A DNA stretch of 64,000 bases from G965216255 sp965216255 (GCA_965216255.1 OZ244148.1:2480001-2544000), one strand, 5' to 3'; counted from the stretch's first letter, positions 1 through 8,897 are shown. A program made the numbers and translations. Notes: generated by a model not told the origin, from the sequence alone.

Positions 1-304
1 CCAGCACATAAAGCAAGCCGGCTACACCAAGGGCTCCTATTCCCAGGGCGAAAAACGGCCCGGCTCCCTCGCCGGGCCTCCGGAGAACAAGCCAGGCAGA
101 CGCAAGCACAAGGCTTAGCCCCATATCTGTAAACAGGGGCACCGTCACTGCAAAGAAACCACCGCCTGCCACCAAGCGAGCAACGATACTCGTGGCCACG
201 AGCAAGAACCCTACCAGCATCGGCCATGGGCTCTCGGAGCGGCCACCCATACCAACCGCGACCAGAAGAAAGGCAATGATGGTAAAGACAGTCAGGAAAT
301 CCAT
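1..304 (-). CDS. Membrane protein of unknown function, 5' part only
   Basis: An open frame runs from an ATG at 304 down to the window edge (101 codons, no stop), so only the N-terminal part is present. The visible protein is almost entirely hydrophobic. It has about three to four transmembrane stretches: one at residues 3-20, one from about 28 to 40, one near 60-77 and one starting near 85. A short arginine/proline-rich turn (LRRPGEGAG) lies between the last two. No domain is recognised and no function is proposed. It is divergent from glpK with 186 bases between the two starts, and that gap must hold both promoters. The coding frame is supported by its uninterrupted length and GC-rich third positions. 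Confidence 0.6.
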   Translation of the reverse strand, partial: MDFLTVFTIIAFLLVAVGMGGRSESPWPMLVGFLLVATSIVARLVAGGGFFAVTVPLFTDMGLSLVLASAWLVLRRPGEGAGPFFALGIGALGVAGLLYVL

Positions 305-490
305 GGTCGCGCCGACAGATACCAACTTATCCGTACGACGAACCCGAGCTGTGGTTGCAGGCGCAACCGGAGCGCGGAAGGCGCGCGACCCTCCCGGGAT
401 TCTTTCGGGATAACACGGGCCGGCATGCGCCACCATCCTGCACGTGCGTCTGGCCGTACGTATATTCTTTGCAGCATTTTGGCAGACGCC

Positions 491-1969
491 ATGGCGTATA
501 TACTTGCCCTAGACCAAGGTACAACCAGTTCCCGTGCCATCGTATTCGACCGGGAAGGTTCGATCCAGGCTACGGCGCAGCGCGAGTTCCCCCAGATTTT
601 TCCGCAGCCTGGCTGGGTAGAGCACGATCCTCTTGCCATCTGGAATTCCCAGCGCGACGTGGCGCACGAGGCCGTCGCTGCTCTGCGCCTGGCGCCGCGC
701 GACATAGCGGCCATCGGCATTACCAATCAGCGCGAGACCACGCTCGTATGGGACCGCCTAACCGGTGAGCCCGTCTACAATGCTATCGTCTGGCAGGACC
801 GGAGGACAGCGGGATTCTGTGATGCGCTGCGAGAAGCCGGCCACGCCGCGCTTTTCAATGAAAAGACGGGCCTCGTGCTGGATGCCTATTTTTCCGGTAC
901 CAAAATCCGCTGGATTCTAGACAACGTCCCAGGGGTGCGTGCCCGTGCAGAAGCGGGCGCACTGGCATTCGGCACCGTCGATACCTGGCTGCTATGGAAG
1001 CTGGCGGGCGTGCATGCCACGGACCCGTCGAATGCTTCCCGCACGCTGCTGTACAATATCCGGAGCCGAGATTGGGACGATGAGCTCCTCGCCGTCATGG
1101 ACGTGCCCCGCTCGCTCTTGCCCGAAGTACGCAACTCAAGCGAAATCTACGGAACCACCGACCTGTTGGGCGGCACAACGGCCATCGCCGGTATTGCCGG
1201 AGATCAGCAGGCAGCGCTCTTCGGCCAAGTATGTACGAGACCCGGCATGGTTAAGAACACCTACGGCACGGGCTGCTTCATGCTGATGAATACGGGCGAG
1301 GTCCCGGCGGTATCCGAAAACCACTTACTAACGACCGTGGCCTGGCAGACCGGCGGAGAGCCCCGCTACGCACTGGAAGGCAGTATCTTCATCGGCGGTG
1401 CCGTCGTGCAGTGGCTTCGGGACGGGCTAGGACTCATTGCCGCATCAGGTGACGTGGAGGCCTTGGCCGCCAGCGCACCGGACAACGGCGGCGTGTATTT
1501 CGTGCCGGCCTTTGTTGGTCTGGGTGCGCCATACTGGGATCCCTATGCCCGGGGAACCATCATCGGGCTGACCCGCGGCAGTGGCGCAGCACACATCGCA
1601 CGGGCTGCCCTGGAGAGCATCGCCTACCAGAGTGCCGATGTCATTGCAGCCATGGAGTCCGATGCCCGGACGCGCCTGCAGGAGCTACGCGTAGACGGTG
1701 GCGCCACAGCCAACAATCTCCTCATGCAGTTCCAGGCCGATATTCTGGGTGTTCCGGTAGTGCGGCCTAAAGTCCGGGAAACGACTGCCCTCGGCGCCGC
1801 CTACCTGGCAGGGCTGGCGGTAGGATACTGGCAGAGCCAGCAAGAAATAGGATCCCTGTGGCAGGTTGACCGGGTCTTCGAGCCGGCCATGGACCCGGAC
1901 CACACACATGCACTGCGAGCCCGCTGGAAAAAGGCCGTTATCAGAGCACGGTCTTGGGAAGAGAGCTGA
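491..1969 (+). CDS. glpK: Glycerol kinase
   Basis: Catalyses ATP-dependent phosphorylation of glycerol to sn-glycerol 3-phosphate in the cytoplasm, trapping glycerol that enters by facilitated diffusion. The 492-residue protein has the FGGY-kinase layout: N-terminal phosphate-binding DQGTTSSR at residues 8-15, GITNQRETT near 76-84, the GAPYWD segment in the second half, and the C-terminal signature GGATANNLLMQFQADILG. The length matches the family (about 495-500). An in-frame ATG at 425 is possible, but the ATG at 491 gives the standard MAYILALDQGT beginning, so it was chosen. No Shine-Dalgarno is visible. glpF follows after 44 bases on the same strand, so the two probably form an operon for glycerol uptake and activation. 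Confidence 0.97.
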   Translation: MAYILALDQGTTSSRAIVFDREGSIQATAQREFPQIFPQPGWVEHDPLAIWNSQRDVAHEAVAALRLAPRDIAAIGITNQRETTLVWDRLTGEPVYNAIVWQDRRTAGFCDALREAGHAALFNEKTGLVLDAYFSGTKIRWILDNVPGVRARAEAGALAFGTVDTWLLWKLAGVHATDPSNASRTLLYNIRSRDWDDELLAVMDVPRSLLPEVRNSSEIYGTTDLLGGTTAIAGIAGDQQAALFGQVCTRPGMVKNTYGTGCFMLMNTGEVPAVSENHLLTTVAWQTGGEPRYALEGSIFIGGAVVQWLRDGLGLIAASGDVEALAASAPDNGGVYFVPAFVGLGAPYWDPYARGTIIGLTRGSGAAHIARAALESIAYQSADVIAAMESDARTRLQELRVDGGATANNLLMQFQADILGVPVVRPKVRETTALGAAYLAGLAVGYWQSQQEIGSLWQVDRVFEPAMDPDHTHALRARWKKAVIRARSWEES

Positions 1970-2013
1970 TGTCACCGCAACGTAAGCACACCTGACACCA
2001 TACCTTAGCAGTC

Positions 2014-2724
2014 ATGGACCCCATTGTTGCCGAGTTTGTCGGAACGACCCTGCTTCTCCTCCTCGGAGACGGAGTGGTTGCCAACGTCCTACTGAAGGAC
2101 ACCAAGGGCACCGGATCAGGATGGCTTGCGATTAGCGCCGGATGGGGCTTCGCCGTTTTCGTTGCCGTTTTCGTAGTGGCGGCGTACAGCGGCGCGCACA
2201 TCAATCCTGCTGTCACGCTTGGTCTCGCCATTGCAGGCCAGTTTGATTGGGCCATGGTTCCCGGCTATATGGCTGCCCAGTTTGCGGGCGGTGCAGCGGG
2301 AGCCTTTCTGGTTTGGCTGCACTACCGGGACCATTTCAACGCTACCGAGAGCGCCGACGCGAAGCTGGCAGTTTTCTGTACCGGCCCGGCCATACGCAAG
2401 ACGAGTTCCAATGTGATTTCCGAAGTCATAGGCACGTTCGTCCTCGTCTTCGCCGTCCTGTACATCGCAGCGCCCGAGATGGGCTTGGGCGCCCTGGATG
2501 CCATACCGGTTGGACTGGTAGTACTCGTCATTGGCCTCTGCCTTGGCGGCACGACGGGCTACGCCATCAATCCGGCCCGTGACCTGAGCCCACGTATCAT
2601 GCACGCTATACTACCTATCCGGGGTAAGCGAGACAGCGACTGGAATTACGCCTGGATTCCCGTACTGGGCCCCGCACTGGGCGGTATCATTGCAGGAGCG
2701 TTGTTTCTGGTGCTCGGCAGCTGA
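2014..2724 (+). CDS. glpF: Glycerol facilitator (MIP-family channel)
   Basis: An inner-membrane channel of the aquaporin/glyceroporin family with 236 residues and six hydrophobic spans. The first half-helix motif is NPA at 64-66 (NPAVT). The second is NPARD at 186-190. The Asp after the second NPAR is the family mark of glycerol-conducting channels, where water-selective aquaporins usually have Ser or Cys. Together with glpK directly upstream (44-base gap), this supports glycerol uptake. The start ATG at 2014 gives the usual short N-terminus before helix 1. No terminator is obvious before the next gene, so the hydrolase downstream may be co-transcribed. Confidence 0.95.
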   Translation: MDPIVAEFVGTTLLLLLGDGVVANVLLKDTKGTGSGWLAISAGWGFAVFVAVFVVAAYSGAHINPAVTLGLAIAGQFDWAMVPGYMAAQFAGGAAGAFLVWLHYRDHFNATESADAKLAVFCTGPAIRKTSSNVISEVIGTFVLVFAVLYIAAPEMGLGALDAIPVGLVVLVIGLCLGGTTGYAINPARDLSPRIMHAILPIRGKRDSDWNYAWIPVLGPALGGIIAGALFLVLGS

Positions 2725-2794
2725 TCCGTTCTTACTCCGTCCAGGCCTGTCGCCGTCGACGCCCGGGCGACGAAAGTGCAACCGCTGGCGCGCC

Positions 2795-3475
2795 ATGGAG
2801 CCGATTACAGGGAATTTCCTTGCCACCGAGGATGCAGGCGAGGTTTCCTCGCTCTTTCTGCGCCCCCCGCATGCCTACTGGCTGCTTGCCCTTGCCCATG
2901 GGGCCGGAGCAGGGATGCGCCACGACAACATGCAGCGCATTGCCGCGTGTTTGGCGGTAGCAGGCATTGCCACATTCCGGTATCAGTTTCCCTTCATGGA
3001 GCGCGGTGGCAGGAGCCGGGACCCCGAGCACACGACGCTAGCCACGGTCCGGTCCGCCGTCCAGGCAGCGCGCCATGCAGCTCCGGATCTGCCGCTTCTT
3101 GCCGGCGGACACTCCTTTGGCGGGCGGATGACGTCCCTGGCCGCATCCGAGGTGCCGCTCCACGGCGTTCAAGGCCTTGTACTATTCGCCTTCCCGCTGC
3201 ATCCGGCGGGGAAGCCGTCTTCGCGCCGCGCAGATCACATCAGCCGGGTAACGATCCCCATGCTGCTTCTATCCGGTACGCGGGATCGCCTGGCAGACCG
3301 CCGTCTGCTTGCCGAAGCCTGTTGCGGGTCTCGTGACAAGGTTACCCTTTACGAGATGGTATCGGCAGACCATGGCTACCGGGTCCTGCGCCGCGAACAC
3401 ACTTCACCTGCGGATATTTTCGAAGAGATGGCCCAAGCCGTAGTGGAATGGATCGACGGCCACATTGCCTCCTGA
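2795..3475 (+). CDS. Alpha/beta hydrolase of the KANL3/Tex30 type
   Basis: A cytoplasmic alpha/beta-hydrolase of 226 residues. The catalytic triad can be placed as Ser107 in GHSFGG (105-110), Asp164 in SGTRDRL and His193 in SADHGY. The N-terminal LAHGAGAGMRH segment is the oxyanion-hole region typical of the KANL3/Tex30-like dienelactone-hydrolase subfamily. The substrate is unknown; members are generally annotated as predicted hydrolases. The chosen ATG (2795) starts just before the first beta strand. An upstream in-frame ATG at 2690 would overlap the glpF end and add a proline/arginine-rich leader with no counterpart in the family. It lies 70 bases after glpF on the same strand, but no link to glycerol metabolism is evident. 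Confidence 0.85.
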   Translation: MEPITGNFLATEDAGEVSSLFLRPPHAYWLLALAHGAGAGMRHDNMQRIAACLAVAGIATFRYQFPFMERGGRSRDPEHTTLATVRSAVQAARHAAPDLPLLAGGHSFGGRMTSLAASEVPLHGVQGLVLFAFPLHPAGKPSSRRADHISRVTIPMLLLSGTRDRLADRRLLAEACCGSRDKVTLYEMVSADHGYRVLRREHTSPADIFEEMAQAVVEWIDGHIAS

Positions 3476-3515
3476 GGCCCAACCCTTTGCGGCAAGATGC
3501 TGCGCCGGGCTAGGG

Positions 3516-3546
3516 CTACCATTGGTCCACTTCTCGGACTTGACAT
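3516..3546 (+). repeat. Left terminal inverted repeat of the IS
   Basis: Begins ctaccattggtccacttct and continues to gacttgacat. It matches the reverse complement of 6133-6163 at 23 of 31 positions. The conserved blocks are the outer ctacc, the central ccac and tct, and the inner gactt and acat. It lies 257 bases beyond the transposase stop codon, so the element has a long non-coding left arm (3547-3803) in which no gene was found. Confidence 0.75.
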
Positions 3547-3803
3547 GATGTCGCATCTCTGATTTTCCGGCCTGTTTAGCAGAATTGCGATCTTGCCTGG
3601 GAGGTCAGGACGCAGCCACTTTGGCCGTGGAACTTGGATTCAATGCCCGAAATATGGGCGTTAGAACGGCTGGATCTTTCGAAAAAGGGCCAAGCTCGAA
3701 TGCATATCGATATAGCGCTTTCGGGGCATTATGGTGCCTGTGCGTTGTCTGTTCTGTCCCGTTTTCCTCCAATTTGTTTCCTTTGTCACTCGCACGCCCG
3801 GTG

Positions 3804-6104
3804 CTATTCCCGCTGAACAGGCACTGCTGTTGCCTTGCTCAGATACTGCTCCGCAGCAACGAACTCGGCCCCTATTTCCAGGCGGCTGTAGCCGCGCCAC
3901 ATGATCTTGACCCCCGGCGGTGGGTCATTCTTCCGGTTCATGTAACCGCCGAGAATAGCCATCACCAGGATCGCCGAAGCCAGATCCTTGGGAAGCGGCA
4001 GGCGGTAGCGGTGGGCATAGGCCTCAAGCGCACGCAGCTCCGTGTCCGTAAACAGGATCTGGGCCTCGGCCTCTGGCACCTCGCGCCCCAATAGCGTCAT
4101 CAACAGCAGGCGCCAGGCCATCACGGCATAGATGGTAATGGCGCAGTACAGGCTGCTGGCCTTTTGCATGCTCAATTCCTCCACCTTGCACCCGCTCTTG
4201 AGTACCCGAAAGGTGTCTTCAATGCGCCACCGCTGCGCGTAATAGTCCACCATCTTCAGGGCCTCCTCGCGCGTAGTTACCTCCACGGTTGTGAGCAAAT
4301 ACCACTCTATAGGCTTCTCTGCCTCCGGAGGCGCCTCCTCACGGAGGTGAATGCCACTTACCCGCACCGCCTCGCCCGTGAAGCCGTCTGTGGGACGAAG
4401 AGCCAGCTGGCGGTAGCGCACCGCCATGCGCGCCATGCGGCCCTCATGCAGCAGACGGCCCGACTTCTCGCGGCGGCTCAGACGGGCTATGGGCACCTCT
4501 ACGAATCCGTCCGGGGCACCCCCGCGCATGGACGCAAACAGCTTCTGCTTCCCTGCCAGGATGCGATCCACCTTGGCCCGCACCAACAGGTGAGTCCGCC
4601 GCTGACTTCGCCACGCCTCGAAGACGGCAAACATGTCCCCTTCCCGGTCCATGACGCTGATCACGCGTGTCCTGCCACTGAGATGCGAGGCCGCCTCGAC
4701 CGTGTCGTTGAATCCGTCCACCCAGCGCTGCGTTGCTGGCTTGTGGGGCCCTTTCTCGGGCGCATACGCACAGCGCAACAGCCCCAGCGGCAACCCCTCT
4801 GCACTCAGGGCCAGCGTAGCGTGCAAACGCACACCCTGGGCCTTCGCTGTGGTCTGGTTGCTACCGATCACCTCTAGACCCTCGCATTTCGGACGCGTAC
4901 TGTAGGTGATGATCGTCTCGTGCTCTACGCACAATACCGTCGTCTGCGTACGCATCCGCTCTATCGTACGTATCCGATGCGGTTCCAGGATCTTCTTTGG
5001 TGTAACCTTCTTGCTGTTAACCTTCTCTATGAAGCGATAATACCCCTTTACCGCTGCACTCTCGACCTCGATGCCTGCCGTCATGGGCTCTCCCGGTGTT
5101 CGGGCCAATATAGCGACACTCTGGACCAAGCGGTCCGTGCGCCGCTTGTCCCCCAGCGGCGCGCCGCCAAACTCCTGCTGCGCCCAAGTGTCGCTGCACA
5201 GTCCCGCACCCACCTCCAGCCGGGGGTAGGCCTCTACATGCGGCACCCCGAGACGCGCGCGCCAGCGGCGATCCAACTCAAAGACGAAGACCGCCTTCTT
5301 CGAAGTGGTGCACGCCTTGGTGCGGGCATGCCGGCCCCGACCGGAGGTCTTGCCCACATACAGGAAGCCCGCCGCCCGGAAACACGTCCCCCGCTGGTCG
5401 GGCCCCACAAACGTCTCCACCACCCACGGACGATACCCGTAGCGCCGGAAAAAGTCCTGTGGCAATCGCCTCAGCACCTTCCCCAAAAGATGACTGGCCA
5501 GGTTCTTGCACCGGATCTCCGGTCGAATCAAGAACCGGTTCAGTCCCACAACGTAGTGCAGATGCTTCTGGCGCTGCTCCTCTGACCAGGCCATCCACGC
5601 ATCGCGCGGCCCAAGATACAGGGCGGAAGCCGCAAAGCCGATCGCCCCCAGATAGCCGTGCTCGCTCCGAAAGAGATACCGCAGTTGTGCCCCCGCGCCC
5701 GCGAACTTCGTCGCACCCTGCGGATGCTCTGTGGCCATGAGCGCGTTCCAGATGGCGCGCTGCGCGTCGTCTTCGACCAGCTCCAGTTCCAACCCCCTGA
5801 TATCCCTGAGTGAAGCGGGCACATCCTCTGCCTCTGGCACCGGCTGGTCCAAAAGACGTGCATTACTGCCTTGGATGCAGCGCTTAGGCGCCGGCAATAA
5901 CAGCCTGCCCTCGAATTCCAATGTCCTCAGTGCCTTCAGACACCCGGCTTGCTGCGGCTGCCCCTTCACATCATGGAACCTGAAAGCCTCGCAGACCTGG
6001 CGACTAAGCGCCGTCCGGCCCGCGTCGGGGTGTGCATCCATCACCCGCTCAAGCCGTGTTTCCGAAGACCGCAGTGTCCGCAGGATCTGATTTTGAACCG
6101 TCAT
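3804..6104 (-). CDS. DruA(DUF4338)-IS4 transposase fusion protein
   Basis: A 766-residue protein with three parts. Residues about 100-265 match the DruA/DUF4338 domain: LRYLFRSEHGYLGAIGF, RDAWMAW, LNRFLIRPEIRCKNLASHLL and ETFVGPDQRGTCFRAAGF, then VGKTSGRGRHAR. Residues about 305-365 resemble the Tn5-type transposase DNA-binding domain (DTWAQQEFGGAPLGDKRRTDR). Residues 388-700 are the IS4 DDE core, with the DRE motif at 486-488 and the YREK-type segment YAQRWRIEDTFRVLKSG around Glu629. In the first motif, where relatives have a Q-D-T/G sequence, this copy reads LCVEHETIITY, so His395 (codon CAC) replaces the catalytic Asp (GAC). The frame is otherwise intact. The role of the DruA part is unknown; DruA itself is known from Druantia anti-phage systems. 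The copy may be inactive as a transposase. Confidence 0.9.
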   Translation of the reverse strand: MTVQNQILRTLRSSETRLERVMDAHPDAGRTALSRQVCEAFRFHDVKGQPQQAGCLKALRTLEFEGRLLLPAPKRCIQGSNARLLDQPVPEAEDVPASLRDIRGLELELVEDDAQRAIWNALMATEHPQGATKFAGAGAQLRYLFRSEHGYLGAIGFAASALYLGPRDAWMAWSEEQRQKHLHYVVGLNRFLIRPEIRCKNLASHLLGKVLRRLPQDFFRRYGYRPWVVETFVGPDQRGTCFRAAGFLYVGKTSGRGRHARTKACTTSKKAVFVFELDRRWRARLGVPHVEAYPRLEVGAGLCSDTWAQQEFGGAPLGDKRRTDRLVQSVAILARTPGEPMTAGIEVESAAVKGYYRFIEKVNSKKVTPKKILEPHRIRTIERMRTQTTVLCVEHETIITYSTRPKCEGLEVIGSNQTTAKAQGVRLHATLALSAEGLPLGLLRCAYAPEKGPHKPATQRWVDGFNDTVEAASHLSGRTRVISVMDREGDMFAVFEAWRSQRRTHLLVRAKVDRILAGKQKLFASMRGGAPDGFVEVPIARLSRREKSGRLLHEGRMARMAVRYRQLALRPTDGFTGEAVRVSGIHLREEAPPEAEKPIEWYLLTTVEVTTREEALKMVDYYAQRWRIEDTFRVLKSGCKVEELSMQKASSLYCAITIYAVMAWRLLLMTLLGREVPEAEAQILFTDTELRALEAYAHRYRLPLPKDLASAILVMAILGGYMNRKNDPPPGVKIMWRGYSRLEIGAEFVAAEQYLSKATAVPVQRE

Positions 6105-6132
6105 GCCGCCAATCTACGCGGCACAAATCACA

Positions 6133-6163
6133 ATGTTAAGTCACAGATGTGGGTAAAGGGTAG
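6133..6163 (-). repeat. Right terminal inverted repeat of the IS
   Basis: Read from the outside in (minus strand) it begins ctaccctttacccacatct and ends gacttaacat. It pairs with 3516-3546 at 23 of 31 positions. The first 19 bases resemble the Tn5 mosaic end (13 of 19). The repeat ends 28 bases upstream of the transposase ATG, so the gene's promoter must overlap or abut this end. Confidence 0.75.
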
Positions 6164-6483
6164 GGTTAGCGGTGTCAGCAACCCCACCGGGAGTCACCAC
6201 CCCTGCAGCAACAGCACGGTCTTGCGTCAGCGGCGCATCAGGGACGTGTGCTTGCGGGTCTCCTACATGGAAAGCATGTAACGTTTGGAGGAAATACCAG
6301 CAGGCCACGGGCGGCAAACGCGCCCTGTGCGCAGTGTATGACGCGCGGCCCGGATCATACAGATCACGGCTGCCGCAACCTTCATCCACGGATGCTCAGA
6401 CAGGAGCGTCAATGTGGATCGGGACTGTCCTCTGCTTACCAAGACCCGCGCATGGCGGTGAGAATCTGCCTTCAGCAATGGAC
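6164..6483. other. Intergenic, no gene seen
   Basis: 320 bases between the right end of the insertion sequence and the stop codon of the next minus-strand gene. The open frames here on either strand are short, lack recognisable motifs and read into neighbouring genes. No tRNA, hairpin-plus-T-run terminator or repeat was recognised. Confidence 0.4.
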
Positions 6484-8301
6484 TTAACGTACCAAAGCCA
6501 TGGACCTTGTCACACGGCGCCCGCCACTGTCAACTACAAAGTAGTAGGTACCGCTGCCCACCTTTCTACCGAAATTGTCCGTGCCGTCCCACTGATAGCC
6601 GTAGGTTCCAGGGCTACTCAACTTGCCATCTGCCAAGGTTCGTAGCAGCTGCCCCAGCGGGTTATAAATACGCAGTGCAACCGGACCGGTCTCGTCTACA
6701 CCAAAAATAAGCTGCGTCTCGTTCCGAAACGGATTAGGATAGTTCGTGGCGTGTCGACGCGGGATGCCCTCCTCCACTGCGACGGCGGTAGCCCGGCCAA
6801 TAGCACTCACGGCACTGCTCGGACCGCTCTCACTCGAATTGCCTCCCACAGCCTGCACAAAATAATAGTACGGGTCCGAGGCAATACCAGGATTGTCCAC
6901 AAGAGCAGGTACACCGGTTACGGCAAGGAGATGGTCCGCATCCTGGGCTGCGGCGGAAAAATCAGGCACCGTTCCCGAACGAACACGGTAGACCGCGTAG
7001 CGACGGGCACCTTCAACACGATCCCAGGAAAGCGTGAGCTCCGTATCCCCTGTCCAGTCTAGTTGCAGATTGGCAGGCACGCCAGGCACGTCAGCCACTT
7101 TCCAGGCCATCGTCGGCGTCAGGGCCGGATGCCGGTACAGGTCCATCTTGAATGCATCCACGATACCCTGGGAAGGAAAGTGCGTAATATTCCTAGCCCT
7201 AAAAAACACGCTCCCCAGAATGTCCAGAAAGCCTCGATTGAACCGGACCTGTTCCGGAATTTCCTCGGGAGCAAATAGCATGCTAGAGAAGGTCCGGCTA
7301 TCCGCACGGTAGAGTCCGTGCCCGATATACAGATGCCTTCCATTAATCTGCTCTACCCACCACGGCGCCAACTTGGCATAATCCTGGGCACCGCCAAAAG
7401 GCCAGTATAATTGAGGAACAAGGTAGTCGATGGTTTCAGCCGCAAGCCATGCCGTAGCATCCGCATAGATCACGTTGTAGGCATCCAGCCCCCGGATGCC
7501 CTGCGGCACCCCGTTCTTCCAGATACCGAATGGGCTGATCCCAAACTTCACGGCAGGTTTTTCGTGCCTGATACTGTCTGCAAGCTGGGCGATGAAGATA
7601 TTGACGTTGTCGCGGCGCCATTCAAACAGGCTGGAAAATCCGCGGCCCTCTTCCGCAAAGGTAGCCGCATCCTCCGAGCTGATCTCGTTGGGTGGATAGG
7701 GATAGAAATAGTCATCGAAGTGCACGCCGTCAATGTCGTAGCGGCGTACCACATCCATGACCACGCCCGTCACATAGTCCCGCACGGCAGCTCTTCCTGG
7801 ATCGAGTACCCGAATGTTACCGAACCAAAGAAGCCACTCCGGATGGGTCTGCGTCACATGGAGCGGTGAGGGCGTGTAGCCTGAGCCACGATAGGCCCTA
7901 TATGGATTGAACCAGGCATGCAATTCCAATCCTCGCTTGTGCGCTTCGTCTACAGCGAAGGCAAGCGGATCGTACCAAGGATCGGGCGCCCTTCCCTGCC
8001 TTCCGGTCAGCCAATACGACCAGGGCTCAATGGGCGAGTCATACATGGCATCACTCTCTGAGCGGACCTGGAAGAACACGGCGTTGATGCCTGCATCCTT
8101 GAGCCTGTCTAGCATAAGCACCAGGAGGGCCTTTTGCTGGTCAGGCGCTGCGTCCCGTATCGGCCAGTCCAGATTGGCAACGGTGGCGATCCATACTCCC
8201 CTGAATTCTTGTTTCGGCCGCTGGCCGCTCTGTGCATCAGCGGCTATCGTGGTCACCAGGAACGAACACCCGAGGATTGCACCGACGAACTGGATTCTCA
8301 T
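6484..8301 (-). CDS. Secreted glycosyl-hydrolase-like (GHL10/DUF187) protein with C-terminal sorting domain
   Basis: A 605-residue exported protein. An N-terminal signal peptide (residues 1-23, ending ADAQ) is followed by the DUF187/GHL10 TIM-barrel domain (about 30-410). Typical segments are EFRGVWIATVANLDWP, INAVFFQVRSESDAMY, GLELHAWFNPYRAYRG, IDGVHFDDYFYPYP and ISPFGIWKNG. A fibronectin-III-like domain follows (about 420-510; WTGDTELTLSWDRVEGARRYAVYR). The last 85 residues (YPNPFRNETQLIFGV to TRSMALVR) form a FlgD-like/T9SS type A sorting domain. Family members act on, or are predicted to act on, glycans at the cell surface; the substrate here is unknown. An upstream in-frame start (8514) would add 71 residues before the signal peptide, so the ATG at 8301 was preferred. 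A porV-like gene in the window fits T9SS export. Confidence 0.88.
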   Translation of the reverse strand: MRIQFVGAILGCSFLVTTIAADAQSGQRPKQEFRGVWIATVANLDWPIRDAAPDQQKALLVLMLDRLKDAGINAVFFQVRSESDAMYDSPIEPWSYWLTGRQGRAPDPWYDPLAFAVDEAHKRGLELHAWFNPYRAYRGSGYTPSPLHVTQTHPEWLLWFGNIRVLDPGRAAVRDYVTGVVMDVVRRYDIDGVHFDDYFYPYPPNEISSEDAATFAEEGRGFSSLFEWRRDNVNIFIAQLADSIRHEKPAVKFGISPFGIWKNGVPQGIRGLDAYNVIYADATAWLAAETIDYLVPQLYWPFGGAQDYAKLAPWWVEQINGRHLYIGHGLYRADSRTFSSMLFAPEEIPEQVRFNRGFLDILGSVFFRARNITHFPSQGIVDAFKMDLYRHPALTPTMAWKVADVPGVPANLQLDWTGDTELTLSWDRVEGARRYAVYRVRSGTVPDFSAAAQDADHLLAVTGVPALVDNPGIASDPYYYFVQAVGGNSSESGPSSAVSAIGRATAVAVEEGIPRRHATNYPNPFRNETQLIFGVDETGPVALRIYNPLGQLLRTLADGKLSSPGTYGYQWDGTDNFGRKVGSGTYYFVVDSGGRRVTRSMALVR

Positions 8302-8897
8302 TGTTTTCGCGTCCTTGCTCCAAACCTTGGCGAGCGACCACGGTGCCGGTCGCCCCTTGCCCCCGCTACGTGACCCCCATGCCTGCGTGCCTGTTGCATA
8401 CAAAGAAGGGAAAGCGGAGTCAAGCCGCATGCACGTACGAGCACCGCCCCCCTTGAGCCATGGGCCAGGCTCTGATCTGCCAAGAGAACCTGCCTGGTAT
8501 CCGTGAGCCGCCATAAGGCCCCTGAACGACCCTGCATTGGTAACCGCCGGGTGAAAGCTCTATGAATTGGCAACAATGGATGTACTCGGTGCAGCGGTAG
8601 CATGCTGGCAAAAGCGCCACCCAAACTTAGGGCAGAGCAGCGGAAGCTGCCGCGAATATGGGCATCCCCTGATCGCCGCAAGCCACGCAGGCGCCGCTCC
8701 CTCGCGCCAACGACAATAGCACGAGCCCGGTCTGGCGCCACGCTCGAATCAGCCTCTCTGCCGGTGGTTACCGTGTGCGGTGCCAGATTCGCCTGCAAAG
8801 CCTTGCAACGTTCTGTGCCCAATCCGATTCAAGCTACCGAGACCCACCGGATCCAAGCACCGGTGCGTCGGGCCTTTCTGTACATTCCGGGGCAGTC
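8302..8897. other. Intergenic, no gene seen
   Basis: 596 bases upstream of the GHL10 gene and downstream of the TPR gene. Open frames on both strands are short, compositionally odd and without recognisable motifs. The promoter of the GHL10 gene presumably lies just above 8301, but no clear -33/-7 pair was identified. No RNA gene or array was recognised. Confidence 0.4.

Larger units (their letters stand above)
3516..6163 (-). mobile_element. Insertion sequence, IS4/Tn5-like, with a DruA-transposase fusion gene
   Basis: A 2,648-bp element bounded by imperfect 31-bp terminal inverted repeats (23 of 31 positions identical) at 3516-3546 and 6133-6163. It contains a single long gene (3804-6104, minus strand). 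The outermost 19 bases of the right end match the Tn5 mosaic-end consensus at 13 of 19 positions when written outside-in, including an identical ACATCT block at its inner end. It sits between the hydrolase gene and a secreted-protein gene and interrupts neither. The 9-base flanks (gggctaggg and ggttagcgg) do not form a clean target duplication, so the insertion may be old or the ends may differ by a base or two. Boundaries are from pattern matching by eye. Confidence 0.75.

Noticed and set aside
3507..3515. Possible 9-bp target duplication of the IS (gggctaggg against ggttagcgg on the other side)
   Set aside because: Only four of nine positions agree without gaps, so no target duplication is claimed.
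4164..4877. Plus-strand open frames of 200 or more codons inside the insertion sequence
   Set aside because: They lie antisense to the transposase gene, whose frame has clear domain motifs; the plus-strand translations have no recognisable features.
3804..6104. Druantia defence system
   Set aside because: Only a DruA-like domain fused to a transposase is present; no DruB-DruE genes or large helicase are nearby.
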